Source: Actinophytocola sp963826035 (GTDB lineage Bacteria > Actinomycetota > Actinomycetes > Mycobacteriales > Pseudonocardiaceae). From it: a stretch of 64,000 bases of DNA. How positions within the stretch are numbered: the stretch's first letter is position 1; each line of letters starts with the position of its first letter. The stretch spans positions 248,001 to 312,000 of the forward strand of contig CAWGVZ010000004.1 in the NCBI GenBank assembly GCA_963826035.1, in the 5' to 3' direction. Below are positions 8,000 through 16,127 of this stretch, piece by piece. The position numbers were made by a program, and so were the translations under genes. The notes under the pieces are model-generated. The model did no database searches, was not told the DNA's origin, and saw nothing but the letters and a program-made list of their open reading frames with translations.

Positions 8000-9018
8000 G
8001 CACGGCCGCGGCACAGCGGACGCGTGTCTCCGGCCTGGTCGTCCTCGCCGGCGTAGTGGTGGCCGTGGCACTGCTGAGCATCGTGCTCGGGTCCCGGGCG
8101 GTCGGTCTCGACGCCGTGTTCGCCGCCGCACGGGACTACCAGCCGGGCAACAGTGACCACCAGGTGATCGCCAACCGGGTGCCGCGCACGCTCGCCGGTC
8201 TGCTGGTCGGGGTGGCGCTCGGGCTGGCGGGTGCGGTCATGCAGGGGGTGACGCGCAACCCGCTGGCCGATCCGGGCCTGCTCGGGGTGAACGCGGGCGC
8301 CGCGCTCGCCGTCGTGTGCGCCATCAGCGTCTTCGGGATCACGGCGGCCACGGGGTTCGTCTGGTTCGCCTTCGCCGGCGCCACGGTCGTGGCGGTGCTC
8401 GTGTACGCGGTCGGCTCGGTCGGCCGCGAGGGCGCGACGCCCGTGAAGCTCGCGCTCGCGGGCGCGGCCATCAGCGCGGCGCTGACGTCCGTGACGACCG
8501 CCGTGCTCCTGGCCGACGCGTCGACGTTCGACCGCTACCGGTTCTGGACGGTCGGCTCGCTCACCGGCCGCCGGCTGGACCTCGTGCTGCAGCTCGCGCC
8601 GTTCATCCTCGTGGGGATCGTGGTAGCGCTGTGCCTCGGCCGGCTGCTGAACGCCATGTCGCTGGGCGACGAGATCGCCCGCGGGCTCGGCATGCGGGTG
8701 GGGACCGCCCGTGCGAGCGCCGCCGCGGCCGCCGTACTGCTGTGCGGCGCGGCCACCGCCATGGCCGGGCCCATCTGGTTCGTCGGCCTGGTGGTGCCGC
8801 ACCTCGCGCGGCTGCTCACCGGTCCCGACCACCGGTGGATCCTGCCGTACTCCGCACTGCTCGGCCCCGCTCTGCTGCTGGCCGCCGACATACTCGGCCG
8901 GCTGATCGCACCACCCGGCGAGGTACAGGTGGGCATCGTGCTGGCGTTCGTCGGGGCACCATTCCTCATCGCCATGATCCGCCGACGCCGGACGGTGGGT
9001 CGGACGGTGGAACTGTGA
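7996..9018 (+). CDS. FecCD-family iron-siderophore permease 1
   Basis: A 340-residue integral membrane permease of the BtuC/FecCD family with about nine to ten hydrophobic segments. Typical motifs are NRVPRTLAGLLVGVALGLAGAVMQ and GVTRNPLADPGLLGVNAGA, followed near the C-terminus by AGPIWFVGLVVPHLARL. It forms half of the heterodimeric channel with the next permease. The ATG overlaps the binding-protein stop (ATGA), and the TGA overlaps the next GTG (9015-9018). Confidence 0.93.
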   Translation: MSTAAAQRTRVSGLVVLAGVVVAVALLSIVLGSRAVGLDAVFAAARDYQPGNSDHQVIANRVPRTLAGLLVGVALGLAGAVMQGVTRNPLADPGLLGVNAGAALAVVCAISVFGITAATGFVWFAFAGATVVAVLVYAVGSVGREGATPVKLALAGAAISAALTSVTTAVLLADASTFDRYRFWTVGSLTGRRLDLVLQLAPFILVGIVVALCLGRLLNAMSLGDEIARGLGMRVGTARASAAAAAVLLCGAATAMAGPIWFVGLVVPHLARLLTGPDHRWILPYSALLGPALLLAADILGRLIAPPGEVQVGIVLAFVGAPFLIAMIRRRRTVGRTVEL

Positions 9019-10031
9019 GCGAAGCACGCACCGCCGTCGTCCTGGCCAGGGTGCGCCGCGACGCCCGCGTGATGTCCACGACCCTCGCCCTGACGGCCGC
9101 GTGCTTCGTGGCGGTCGCCGTGTCGGTGTCGCTGGGCGAGATCGACCTGCCGCTGCTCGACGTGATCGCCTCGCTGTTCGGCGCCGGCCCGGACGGCACG
9201 GCCTACATCGTCACGCAGCTGCGGCTGCCGAGGACGCTGGTGGCCGTCCTGGCGGGCGCCGCGTTCGGGATGTCCGGCGTGATCTTCCAGACGCTGGCCA
9301 GAAACCCGCTCGCCAGCCCCGACATCATCGGCATCACGGCCGGCGCGAGCGCCGCGGCCGTCACGGCGCTGCTCGGGCTCGGGTTGACCGGGTTCGCCGT
9401 GTCGGCTTTCGCGCTCGGCGGCGCGCTCGCCACGGCCGCGCTCATGTACGTCCTCGCCTGGAACCGCGGCGTCACCGGCTACCGCCTGGCGCTGGTGGGC
9501 ATCGCGCTCGCCGCCATGCTCACCAGCATCGTGTCGTACAGCCTGACCAGGGCCGACGTGTACGACGCGCGGTCGGCCATGGTCTGGCTGGTCGGCAGCG
9601 TCAACGCCAAGACCTGGGCCACCGCCGGACTTCTCGGTGCGTTCCTGGCCGTGCTGGTGCCGCTTGCGCTGCTCGCCGGCCGCTGGCTCACTGCGCTGCA
9701 GTTCGGCGACGACACCGCGCGGACCCTCGGGCTCCGCGTCGAGCGCTCCCGGCTCGGGTTGATCGCGGTCGCCGCGGCGCTCGCGGCGGTCGCGGTCGCG
9801 GCCGTCGGGCAGGTGGTGTTCGTGGCGTTCGTGGCCGGCCCGGTCGCGCGGCGGCTGGTGGGCGCCAACGGATCCGCGCTCATCCCGGCGGCGCTCGTCG
9901 GCGCGCTCGTGATGACCGCCTCGGACGTGATCGCCCAGCACGCGTTCGGGTCGATCCAGTTCCCCGTGGGGATCGTGACGGCCATCGTCGGCGCGCCGTA
10001 CCTGTTGTGGATGCTGAGGAGCACGAGATGA
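9015..10031 (+). CDS. FecCD-family iron-siderophore permease 2
   Basis: A 338-residue FecCD permease and partner of the preceding gene. It shows QLRLPRTLVAVLAGAAFGMSG and TLARNPLASPDIIGITAGASAAA, the same conserved loops as permease 1. The C-terminal FVAFVAGPVARRLVGANG corresponds to the segment that contacts the ATPase. The start is GTG at 9015, overlapping the previous stop. Its own stop overlaps the ATG of the ATPase (10028-10031). Confidence 0.92.
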   Translation: MSEARTAVVLARVRRDARVMSTTLALTAACFVAVAVSVSLGEIDLPLLDVIASLFGAGPDGTAYIVTQLRLPRTLVAVLAGAAFGMSGVIFQTLARNPLASPDIIGITAGASAAAVTALLGLGLTGFAVSAFALGGALATAALMYVLAWNRGVTGYRLALVGIALAAMLTSIVSYSLTRADVYDARSAMVWLVGSVNAKTWATAGLLGAFLAVLVPLALLAGRWLTALQFGDDTARTLGLRVERSRLGLIAVAAALAAVAVAAVGQVVFVAFVAGPVARRLVGANGSALIPAALVGALVMTASDVIAQHAFGSIQFPVGIVTAIVGAPYLLWMLRSTR

Positions 10032-10846
10032 GTGAGGGATACCGTCTGCGTGGCGCGTCGGTGACGCTGGCCTACGGCACCCGATCGGTGGTCACCGATC
10101 TGACGGTCGGCATCCCGACCGGCCGGATCACGGTCATCGTCGGCGCCAACGCCTGCGGCAAGTCGACCCTGCTACGCGGGCTGGCGCGGCTGCTGGCGCC
10201 CGCGTCCGGCACGGTCTTCCTGGACGGCAAGGACATCCACACGCTGCCCACGAAGGCCGTCGCCGCGAAGCTGGGGCTGCTGCCGCAGTCGCCGACCGCG
10301 CCGGAGGGCATCCGGGTGGCCGATCTCGTCGGCCGCGGCCGCTACCCGCACCAGGGCTGGTTCAAGCACTGGAGCGCGGCCGACGACGACGCCGTCGCCG
10401 ACGCGCTGGTCGCCACCGGCACCATCGACCTGGCGTCGCGGCCGGTCGACGAGCTGTCCGGCGGGCAGCGCCAGCGGGTGTGGATCGCCATGGCGCTGGC
10501 CCAGGACACCGACCTGCTGCTGCTCGACGAGCCGACCACGTTCCTCGACGTGAGCCATCAGGTGGAGGTGCTCGACCTGCTCACCGACCTGAACCGGCGC
10601 GACGGCAAGACCATCGTGATCGTGCTGCACGACCTCAACCTCGCCTGCCGGTACGCCGACCACCTGATCGCCATGAAGGACGGGCGGATCGTCGCGGAGG
10701 GCCCGGCCGGCGAGTCGGTGACCGAGGAGATGGTGACCGACGTGTTCGGCATGCCGTGCCAGATCGTGCCGGATCCCGTGTCGCACACCCCGATGGTGGT
10801 CCCCATCGGCCGCCACCACGCGAACCAGGACACCCCAACCCCGTAA
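10028..10846 (+). CDS. Iron-siderophore ABC transporter ATP-binding protein
   Basis: A 272-residue ATPase of the FecE/FepC type that powers ferric-siderophore import. Walker A is GANACGKSTLL, the signature is ELSGGQRQRVWIAMAL, Walker B is LLLLDEPTTFLDVSHQ, and the switch His lies in IVLHDLNLACRYADH. The start overlaps the permease stop. It is the last gene of the four-gene operon, so all genes should respond to the iron box at 7019. No siderophore biosynthesis or reductase gene adjoins, so the operon may serve a siderophore made elsewhere or by other organisms. Confidence 0.94.
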   Translation: MSEGYRLRGASVTLAYGTRSVVTDLTVGIPTGRITVIVGANACGKSTLLRGLARLLAPASGTVFLDGKDIHTLPTKAVAAKLGLLPQSPTAPEGIRVADLVGRGRYPHQGWFKHWSAADDDAVADALVATGTIDLASRPVDELSGGQRQRVWIAMALAQDTDLLLLDEPTTFLDVSHQVEVLDLLTDLNRRDGKTIVIVLHDLNLACRYADHLIAMKDGRIVAEGPAGESVTEEMVTDVFGMPCQIVPDPVSHTPMVVPIGRHHANQDTPTP

Positions 10847-10853
10847 ACCCCGC

Positions 10854-11063
10854 GAGATCGCGGTTCCCGACCACGAGATCCCGGTTCCCGACCACGAGAT
10901 CCCGGTTCCCGACCACGAGATCCCGGTTCCCGACCACGAGATCCCGGTTCCCGACCACGAGATCCCGGTTCCCGACCACGAGATCCCGGTTCCCGACCAC
11001 GAGATCCCGGTTCCCGACCACGAGATCCCGGTTCCCGACCACGAGATCCCGGTTCCCGACCGC
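10854..11063 (+). repeat. Ten tandem 21-bp repeats
   Basis: Ten head-to-tail 21-bp units, each beginning GAGATCCCGGTTCCCGACC. The first has GAGATCGCGG and the last ends in CGC instead of CAC; the inner copies are identical. The 21-bp period is two DNA helical turns and seven codons. The array fills the start of the gap between the siderophore ATPase and the convergent MFS gene. It is not a CRISPR, because there are no spacers. Confidence 0.95.
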
Positions 11064-11165
11064 ATGTCCCCACGACCGGCACGCGAGAACCGCGATCTCG
11101 CGTGCCGGAACCGCGATCTCGCGTGCCGGAACCGCGATCTCGGGTGCGGGAACCGCGATCTCGAC
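11061..11165 (+). repeat. CGCATGTCCCCAC motif and inverted-sense 21-bp units
   Basis: After the main array comes CGCATGTCCCCAC (11061-11073), then about four 21-bp units in the opposite sense with the core GGAACCGCGATCTCG followed by a CGTGCC- or GGTGCG-like tail. CCGCGATCTCG is the reverse complement of the CGAGATCGCGG core in the first unit of the main array. The last unit ends at the stop of the MFS gene on the minus strand. The same 13-nt motif adjoins the array at 61.8 kb. Confidence 0.85.
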
Positions 11166-12566
11166 TCAGCTGAGGGTCTCGACCGGGGCCGGCCGGATCG
11201 CGCCCCGGGCCGTTGCGATCCCGATGGCGCAGATGATGGCGAACCCGAACAGCACGTAGCGCGCCGACTCGAGCATCGCGCCGTCCCCCAGGTTGACCAG
11301 GACACCGGCGACCGCCGTGCCGAACGCCGTGGACATGGTGGTCACCGTGGCGATCGCCGCGGCCGCTTGCCCGCCCTCCGCTGGATCGCGGGTGCTGGCC
11401 ATGGCCGCCACCGACAGGTGCGGGTAGGCGACGCCGATCCCCGCGCCCGCCACGAACAGCACCGGCGCCCACACGAGCACCAACCAGCCGGGCGCGTCGT
11501 CCCGCTGCAGCAGCCCCTGCACCAGGAAACCCAGCGACAGCAACACCGGACCGGCCGCGCACAGCCGCCGCACGGTGGCCTCCCGCACGGCCGACGAGCT
11601 GCCGATCTGGGTCACCGACCAGCCGAGCGAGACGGCCGCGCCGAAGAACCCGGCCGCCAGCGGGGGCAGCCCACCCAGCTCCTGGCCGAACAGCGGCACG
11701 AACGCCTCGACCGCCACCCCGAACGCCAGCAGCCCGATGGTCAGGTAGATCCACCGCAGCGGCGACCCCGCCCGGTAGGTGGCGCGCGGGAAGACCCGCA
11801 CCTCGCTGCGCCGCTCGTGCGCGACGAACGCCACCAGCAGGAGCAGCGCCACCCCGATGCTCGCGGCCATGGCCACGGTGTCCGACAGGACTCCCGCCAC
11901 GCTGACGGCCGCCGTGGCCGCCATCATCAGCACCAGCGACCCGACCGGGAGCCGCACCCGCGCGTCGCCGCGCTCGCCACGCGGCAGCACCCGCGGCACC
12001 AGCACCACGCACACGGCCGCGAACCCGGCCATCACCACGAAGGCCAGCCGCCACGAACCCAGCTGGGCGAACAGGCCGCCGAGTGCGGGACCCACGAAGT
12101 TGCCGACGCCGTACATGGCCGACATCAACGCGTTGCCCCTGGTCCACAGCCGGCGGGGCAGCGCGGCACGGATCACCGCGAAACCCAGCCCGGACAACAG
12201 TCCCGCGCCCAGCCCCTGTACTCCCCGGCCCACCAGCAGCGCCGGCATCGACGGGCTCACCGCGCACGCCAGCGAGCCGACCAGGAAGACCGTGAACCCG
12301 ATGAGGTAGGCGCCGACGTTGCCCCGGCGGGCGAGGAACCGAGTGGCGAGCATGGTGGCGATCACCATGGCCACCAGGTAGACGGTCATGTTCCACGCGT
12401 AGAAGCTCTGGCCGCCGAGGTCGGCCACCGCGGTCGGCAGCATGGCCGAGGCGAGGTAGATGTTCACGGCGCCGACGAGGACGCCGCCGGCGAGCACGGT
12501 CGCGGCGCCGAGATGCTCCGGACCCAGCAGCTCCCGCCAGGAAGCCGCTTGTTCGTTTTCAGTCAT
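11166..12566 (-). CDS. MFS drug/proton antiporter
   Basis: A 466-residue major facilitator with about 14 hydrophobic segments. The loop after TM2 reads TRFLARRGNVGAYLIGFTVFLVGSLACA, and the motif-C-like stretch AALPRRLWTRGNALMSAMYGVGNFVGPALGGLF fits drug/H+ antiporters of the DHA2 type. The start is ATG at 12566 (MTENEQAASW). It is transcribed toward the repeat array. The substrate is not predictable. An imperfect palindrome just upstream (12570-12587) may be an operator, but no regulator gene lies beside it. Confidence 0.85.
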   Translation of the reverse strand: MTENEQAASWRELLGPEHLGAATVLAGGVLVGAVNIYLASAMLPTAVADLGGQSFYAWNMTVYLVAMVIATMLATRFLARRGNVGAYLIGFTVFLVGSLACAVSPSMPALLVGRGVQGLGAGLLSGLGFAVIRAALPRRLWTRGNALMSAMYGVGNFVGPALGGLFAQLGSWRLAFVVMAGFAAVCVVLVPRVLPRGERGDARVRLPVGSLVLMMAATAAVSVAGVLSDTVAMAASIGVALLLLVAFVAHERRSEVRVFPRATYRAGSPLRWIYLTIGLLAFGVAVEAFVPLFGQELGGLPPLAAGFFGAAVSLGWSVTQIGSSSAVREATVRRLCAAGPVLLSLGFLVQGLLQRDDAPGWLVLVWAPVLFVAGAGIGVAYPHLSVAAMASTRDPAEGGQAAAAIATVTTMSTAFGTAVAGVLVNLGDGAMLESARYVLFGFAIICAIGIATARGAIRPAPVETLS

Positions 12567-12569
12567 GAC

Positions 12570-12587
12570 CTCAACGATTTCATTGAA
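12570..12587 (-). promoter_or_regulatory. Possible operator upstream of MFS gene
   Basis: CTCAACGATTTCATTGAA is an imperfect palindrome (12 of 18 positions symmetric) ending 4 nt before the MFS start codon. It resembles a MarR- or TetR-size site, but the assignment is weak. Confidence 0.25.
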
Positions 12588-12654
12588 GTCACACCGGAGA
12601 CTTTTCGTCGCATGTGGACGGTGAACTGCCGGAAACCCTCAAATCGCGGTTGAA

Positions 12655-12682
12655 GGTGGGGCCGGTGTGGGCCGGCCCCACC
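12655..12682 (-). terminator. Hairpin downstream of serine protease gene
   Basis: GGTGGGGCCGG (12655-12665) pairs perfectly with CCGGCCCCACC (12672-12682) around a 6-nt loop. It starts 6 bp after the protease stop on the minus strand. It lacks a T-run, as is usual for high-GC actinobacterial terminators. Confidence 0.65.
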
Positions 12683-12688
12683 CACTCA

Positions 12689-13423
12689 TCAGACGCCCGC
12701 GATCGAGCGGATCCAGGTGCGGTAGGAGGTGATGTTCGTGTACGCCGTACGGGTGGCGCGGTCGCTCGTGGACGCGACGCCGACCTGACGGTTGGAAGCG
12801 ACCATGGGGCCGCCGGAGTCGCCGCCGGCCGTGATGCCGTCGACGCGGGTGGCGCACACGGCGACACCGCGGTGGTAGTCACGGCAGCTGACCGAGCCGA
12901 CCCGGACGTTCGCGTACTTCAGGTAACGCGACTGGCAGTCGATCTCGGGCTGGTTGGTGCACGTGGCGCCCCAGCCGTAGACCTGCACCGTCTGGCCGAC
13001 CGCGACGTCCGAGGAGCTCCCGAGCGGCGCGTAGGTGCCCGAGACGCTGCGGTCCAGCTCGGCGATCGCCAGGTCCGCCTGCGTGCTGCGGGTGATGGCC
13101 GTGGCGTTGGCGACCGTGCCGCCGGTGGTCTGGTCGAGGCTGCCGATGCGGAACGAGTACCTGGCGCCGGTGTTCGACACGCAGTGCCTGGCAGTGAGGA
13201 CGAACCTCGGCGCGATGATCGTGGCCGAGCAGTTCTGCTGGCCGTTGACGAACAGCCGCGCCGCCCACGGCGCGTTGGTGGCCGTACCGCCGCCGATGAT
13301 CTGCGGCGTCACACCGGGTTCACTGGGCGGCGGCACGACCGGACCGGCTGTCGCCGCCGGTGCGGCGGTCACCAGGGCCAGTGCGGCACCGACCACCACG
13401 ATGGCGGATCTGAGGAACTTCAT
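12689..13423 (-). CDS. Secreted trypsin-like serine protease (S1 family)
   Basis: A 244-residue secreted chymotrypsin-fold protease. A signal peptide of about 26 residues (FLRSAIVVVGAALALVTAAPAATA) is followed by a short pro-segment and the mature-type N-terminus IIGGGTATNAPWAARL. The triad is visible as His in VLTARHCV, Asp in ADLAIAELD and Ser in AGGDSGGPM. Six cysteines could form the three usual disulfides. Such proteases are common in soil actinomycetes for nutrient scavenging. The short pro-segment suggests activation by another protease rather than a large autocatalytic pro-domain. Confidence 0.92.
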   Translation of the reverse strand: MKFLRSAIVVVGAALALVTAAPAATAGPVVPPPSEPGVTPQIIGGGTATNAPWAARLFVNGQQNCSATIIAPRFVLTARHCVSNTGARYSFRIGSLDQTTGGTVANATAITRSTQADLAIAELDRSVSGTYAPLGSSSDVAVGQTVQVYGWGATCTNQPEIDCQSRYLKYANVRVGSVSCRDYHRGVAVCATRVDGITAGGDSGGPMVASNRQVGVASTSDRATRTAYTNITSYRTWIRSIAGV

Positions 13424-13639
13424 CTTCGGTTTCTCGATTCTGCGGTCAACGGACCGCGGCAGGGGTGAATCGGGAACGACCGGTTACCATCCGAGGTCGG
13501 ACGATCACCGTTCGAGATAACGGTGTCACCCGAGCGTGTGAACAGGCAAGCAACCGTGCTTGCCAGATTCACAGGCTGTTTCGGCAACCCACCCACGCGG
13601 GACTTCGTGCGGCGACGCCATAATCTGTTCCCGCGCGGA

Positions 13640-14743
13640 ATGCGGAAGACAGGCGGTGCGGTGCGCGGGATCGACTACTACGAGCTGCTCGGGGTGCCCC
13701 GCGACGCGTCCCCCTCCGAGATCAGGTCGGCCTACCGATCACTGGCCAAGGCCATGCATCCCGACTCGGGCGGCACGGCCGGGGCGTTCCGGCTGTTGCA
13801 CGAGGCGTACGAGACGCTCACCGATCCCGACCGGCGCGACAGCTACGACAGCAGCGATGCGCCCGCGCCGCCCCGGCAGCGACAACAACAGCGGCGGGCC
13901 CGCCGGGTCGGCGACGATCCCGACCACGTGCCCACGCTGCCCACCATCGATCCCGACACCATCGGGTGGTGGCAGACGGCGCGGGGCACCGGCCGGGTGA
14001 CGCTGCTCCCCCTCGCCCGCCCCAGCCGGGAGGTGACGCTCGCGGCCCTCGGCGGCTGGGTGCTCCTGCTGGTCGTCCCGATCCTCGTCACCCCGCCCGC
14101 GCCACTGCTCGTGGTCTGGCTGCTGGTGCTCGCCGGATCGGGCGCGGCCGTCTGGCGACTCGGCCGGCGCCGGCTGGCGGCCGACCGCGTCGACCAGGAG
14201 TTCACCACCGAGTTCGGCACGAGAGCGGTGTTCGGCAGCCCGGGCACCGACGCCGACCAGGTGGCCGAGCAACTCACGGCCGACCTGGCCGCGCGGTACC
14301 TGACCCGCATCCCCGGCGTGCGGATCTTCCACGGCCTGGCGGCCGAGGTGGGCTCGGTGTTCGCCGACATCGACCACGCGGTGCTGTGCGGGAACCGGCT
14401 GGTGCTGATCGAGTCGAAGCGGTGGCTGCCCGGCCACTACGACGTCGACGACACCGGCGGCCTGCGGCGCAACGGCCACCGGTTCCGCGGCGGCACCATC
14501 CGGCTGCCCGACGGGGTGGCCGCCTACCGCCGGATCGCGCCGGGCCTCGAGGTACGCGGCGTCCTACTGCTCTATCCCAGCCGGGCGGGCGAGATCACGG
14601 TCGGCGACCAGCCGGCCGACTTCCCGCCCATGGTGCCGGACCGGTTCGTCCAGGAGATCGGCGCCTGGCTGGCCGCCGATCCGTCTACTGTGGACCGCCA
14701 GGCGTTCCGGGCGGTACTCGGCCAGGTGGTCTCCCCCAACTGA
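13640..14743 (+). CDS. DnaJ-domain / NERD-domain membrane protein
   Basis: A protein of about 367 residues joining three parts. An N-terminal J domain has DYYELLGVPRDASPSEIRSAYR and the Hsp70-stimulating HPD in KAMHPDSGG. Two close hydrophobic segments (LAALGGWVLLLVVPILV and LLVVWLLVLAGSGAAVW) form a membrane hairpin. A C-terminal NERD (nuclease-related) domain has DIDHAVLCGNRLVLIESKRW, giving a D-x-E-x-K-like nuclease core, and VAAYRR. The start is ATG 13640; GTG 13661 (VRGIDYYELL), with AGGCGG 5 nt upstream, is an alternative that would shorten the protein by seven residues. It overlaps the convergent TetR gene by 59 bp at its 3' end. The function is unknown; J domains recruit DnaK and NERD suggests nucleic-acid processing. 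Confidence 0.82.
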   Translation: MRKTGGAVRGIDYYELLGVPRDASPSEIRSAYRSLAKAMHPDSGGTAGAFRLLHEAYETLTDPDRRDSYDSSDAPAPPRQRQQQRRARRVGDDPDHVPTLPTIDPDTIGWWQTARGTGRVTLLPLARPSREVTLAALGGWVLLLVVPILVTPPAPLLVVWLLVLAGSGAAVWRLGRRRLAADRVDQEFTTEFGTRAVFGSPGTDADQVAEQLTADLAARYLTRIPGVRIFHGLAAEVGSVFADIDHAVLCGNRLVLIESKRWLPGHYDVDDTGGLRRNGHRFRGGTIRLPDGVAAYRRIAPGLEVRGVLLLYPSRAGEITVGDQPADFPPMVPDRFVQEIGAWLAADPSTVDRQAFRAVLGQVVSPN

Positions 14744-15359
14744 GCAGCTCGCGGGCCAGCGCCTCGGCCCACCACCGCTCGACGCGATCCGGCGACCAGG
14801 ACCGCTCGATGGTCAGCGTGGTGTAGACGTCGAGGTTGCAGACGGCCGCGTAGATGTCGACCGCCTCGGCCACGTCCACCCCGGCCCGCAGCACACCGGC
14901 CGGCCAGGCGGCGAACACCTCGCCCCGGGTCCGATCGCCCCTCGCCCGGCCGGCGAGGTAGGCGGCCGCCAACTCGGGCTCCGTCCGCCCGGCCTCCCGA
15001 ACGAGCGCGATGACGTCCCCCGAACGCTCGAACAGCCGCCGGTCGTAGGCCGCCATGGCGGCGAGCTGCCCGGCGGGGGTGGTCGCCGCCTCGAGCTCCT
15101 GGACCTCCCGAGGCACGTCCGCGGCCAGATCGGCGGCATCGGCCAGCGCCCGGACCAGGCCCGTCTTGTCGCCGTAGGCCGCGTAGACGGTCGGGACCGA
15201 GACGCCCGCCTCGGCCGCCACCTCTCGCACGGTGGTGGCCGACCAGCCCTTCGCCACGAACAGCCGCCGCGCGGCCTCGGCGATCTCGGCGCGGGTCTCC
15301 TGCGCCTGCGCGGTCCGGCGCAGCGAGTCGTACCGGCGCCGGCCTGTCTCTCCAGCCAT
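14685..15359 (-). CDS. TetR-family transcriptional regulator
   Basis: A 224-residue TetR regulator. The HTH is SATTVREVAAEAGVSVPTVYAAYGDKTGLVRAL near residues 40-75, and the C-terminal ligand domain is all-helical. It is divergent from the membrane-protein gene at 15397 with only 37 bp between starts, and a 13-bp perfect palindrome lies in that space. It therefore probably represses that gene and itself. The ligand is unknown. The C-terminal codons overlap the end of the convergent J-domain gene. Confidence 0.9.
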   Translation of the reverse strand: MAGETGRRRYDSLRRTAQAQETRAEIAEAARRLFVAKGWSATTVREVAAEAGVSVPTVYAAYGDKTGLVRALADAADLAADVPREVQELEAATTPAGQLAAMAAYDRRLFERSGDVIALVREAGRTEPELAAAYLAGRARGDRTRGEVFAAWPAGVLRAGVDVAEAVDIYAAVCNLDVYTTLTIERSWSPDRVERWWAEALARELLSWGRPPGRVPPGTPGGPQ

Positions 15360-15384
15360 GATCGCTCTTTGACTTTCCTCTCAC

Positions 15385-15397
15385 TATATTCAATATA
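15385..15397 (+). promoter_or_regulatory. TetR operator / -10 overlap
   Basis: TATATTCAATATA is a perfect 13-bp palindrome. Its left half is a TATATT -10-like hexamer ending 7 nt before the ATG at 15397, and its last base is the A of that ATG. A TetR dimer bound here would cover the start of the divergent membrane-protein transcript. TTGACT at 15369 is too close (10-bp spacer) to be the matching -35. Confidence 0.6.
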
Positions 15398-16053
15398 TGC
15401 TACGTCAACTCAACAGCGTTCACCGACTCGGCGGGCTTGCCGGCGTCGGATTCGCCACGCTGATCGTCCTCTCCAACGTCATCCTCGTACCCGCCGGTCT
15501 GCCGACCACCGGCACCGCGAGCGCGGCGGTCGTCGAGTTCTTCGGCACGGCCGCGGGCGCGGTCGGTGCGGCGACCGCCCTGACACCCCTGGTCTGGGCG
15601 CTGGCCACACTGTTCGGCGCCGTCGCGGTCGCCGCGCTCTGGCCGGCCGAGCAAGCGTGGTCGCTGGTCGGCTTCGCCGGGATCCTGCTGCAGAACGCCA
15701 CCTTCGCCGGCGTCATGGCGATCCGACTCGCGTTGAGCGCGACCGACGACCACACGGCGACCCCGGGGCTGTGGACACTGCACGACGCGCTGTTCACGCT
15801 CAACGGCACGTTCCTGGCGCTGGCCCTCACCGGCCTGTCGGTCGCCGGCCGGCGAGCCGGGCTCATCCGCCCGTGGCACGGCCGGCTCGGACTGGTCGCC
15901 GCCACCCTGCTCTTCGCGTCGGCCACCCTCGCCCCCCTCGTGATCGACCACAGTGGACCGCTGGGGCTCCTCGGCCTGGCCGGCTGGGCACTCTGGGTGG
16001 TGTGGACCGCCTGTTACGGCGTGGTTCTCACCCGAGCAGAACCCGTGCGGTAG
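15397..16053 (+). CDS. Predicted six-TM membrane protein, TetR-linked
   Basis: A 218-residue protein with about six hydrophobic helices, for example VGFATLIVLSNVILVPAGL, ALTPLVWALATLFGAVAVAAL, LIVAGRR-like loops and VAATLLFASATLAPLVI. No catalytic motif is recognisable. It resembles small integral membrane proteins of unknown function that sit next to TetR regulators in actinobacteria, some annotated as DUF4386-like. Its ATG directly follows a -10-like sequence, so the mRNA may be leaderless. An efflux or membrane-stress role is plausible from context only. Confidence 0.75.
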   Translation: MLRQLNSVHRLGGLAGVGFATLIVLSNVILVPAGLPTTGTASAAVVEFFGTAAGAVGAATALTPLVWALATLFGAVAVAALWPAEQAWSLVGFAGILLQNATFAGVMAIRLALSATDDHTATPGLWTLHDALFTLNGTFLALALTGLSVAGRRAGLIRPWHGRLGLVAATLLFASATLAPLVIDHSGPLGLLGLAGWALWVVWTACYGVVLTRAEPVR

Positions 16054-16127
16054 CCAGCTGTCCCTCACATTCCCGCCCGCTGTTTCGTCGAGTACTCGTC
16101 AGCCCGACAACAGCAAGGGAGATCACC

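Noticed and set aside
8535..9941. Long minus-strand open frame
   Set aside because: It is antisense to the FecCD permeases, with Arg/Asp/His-rich composition caused by high GC; the permeases have clear family motifs.
10635..11042. Minus-strand frame encoding VGNRDLV heptads
   Set aside because: It is simply the 21-bp DNA array read in one frame plus antisense to the ATPase gene; the repeat is not a multiple-frame protein signal and there is no start context.
10854..11063. Possible CRISPR array
   Set aside because: Units are contiguous with no spacers and no cas genes are present.
13739..14479. Minus-strand frame opposite the J-domain gene
   Set aside because: It is antisense to conserved J and NERD domains and lacks recognisable motifs.
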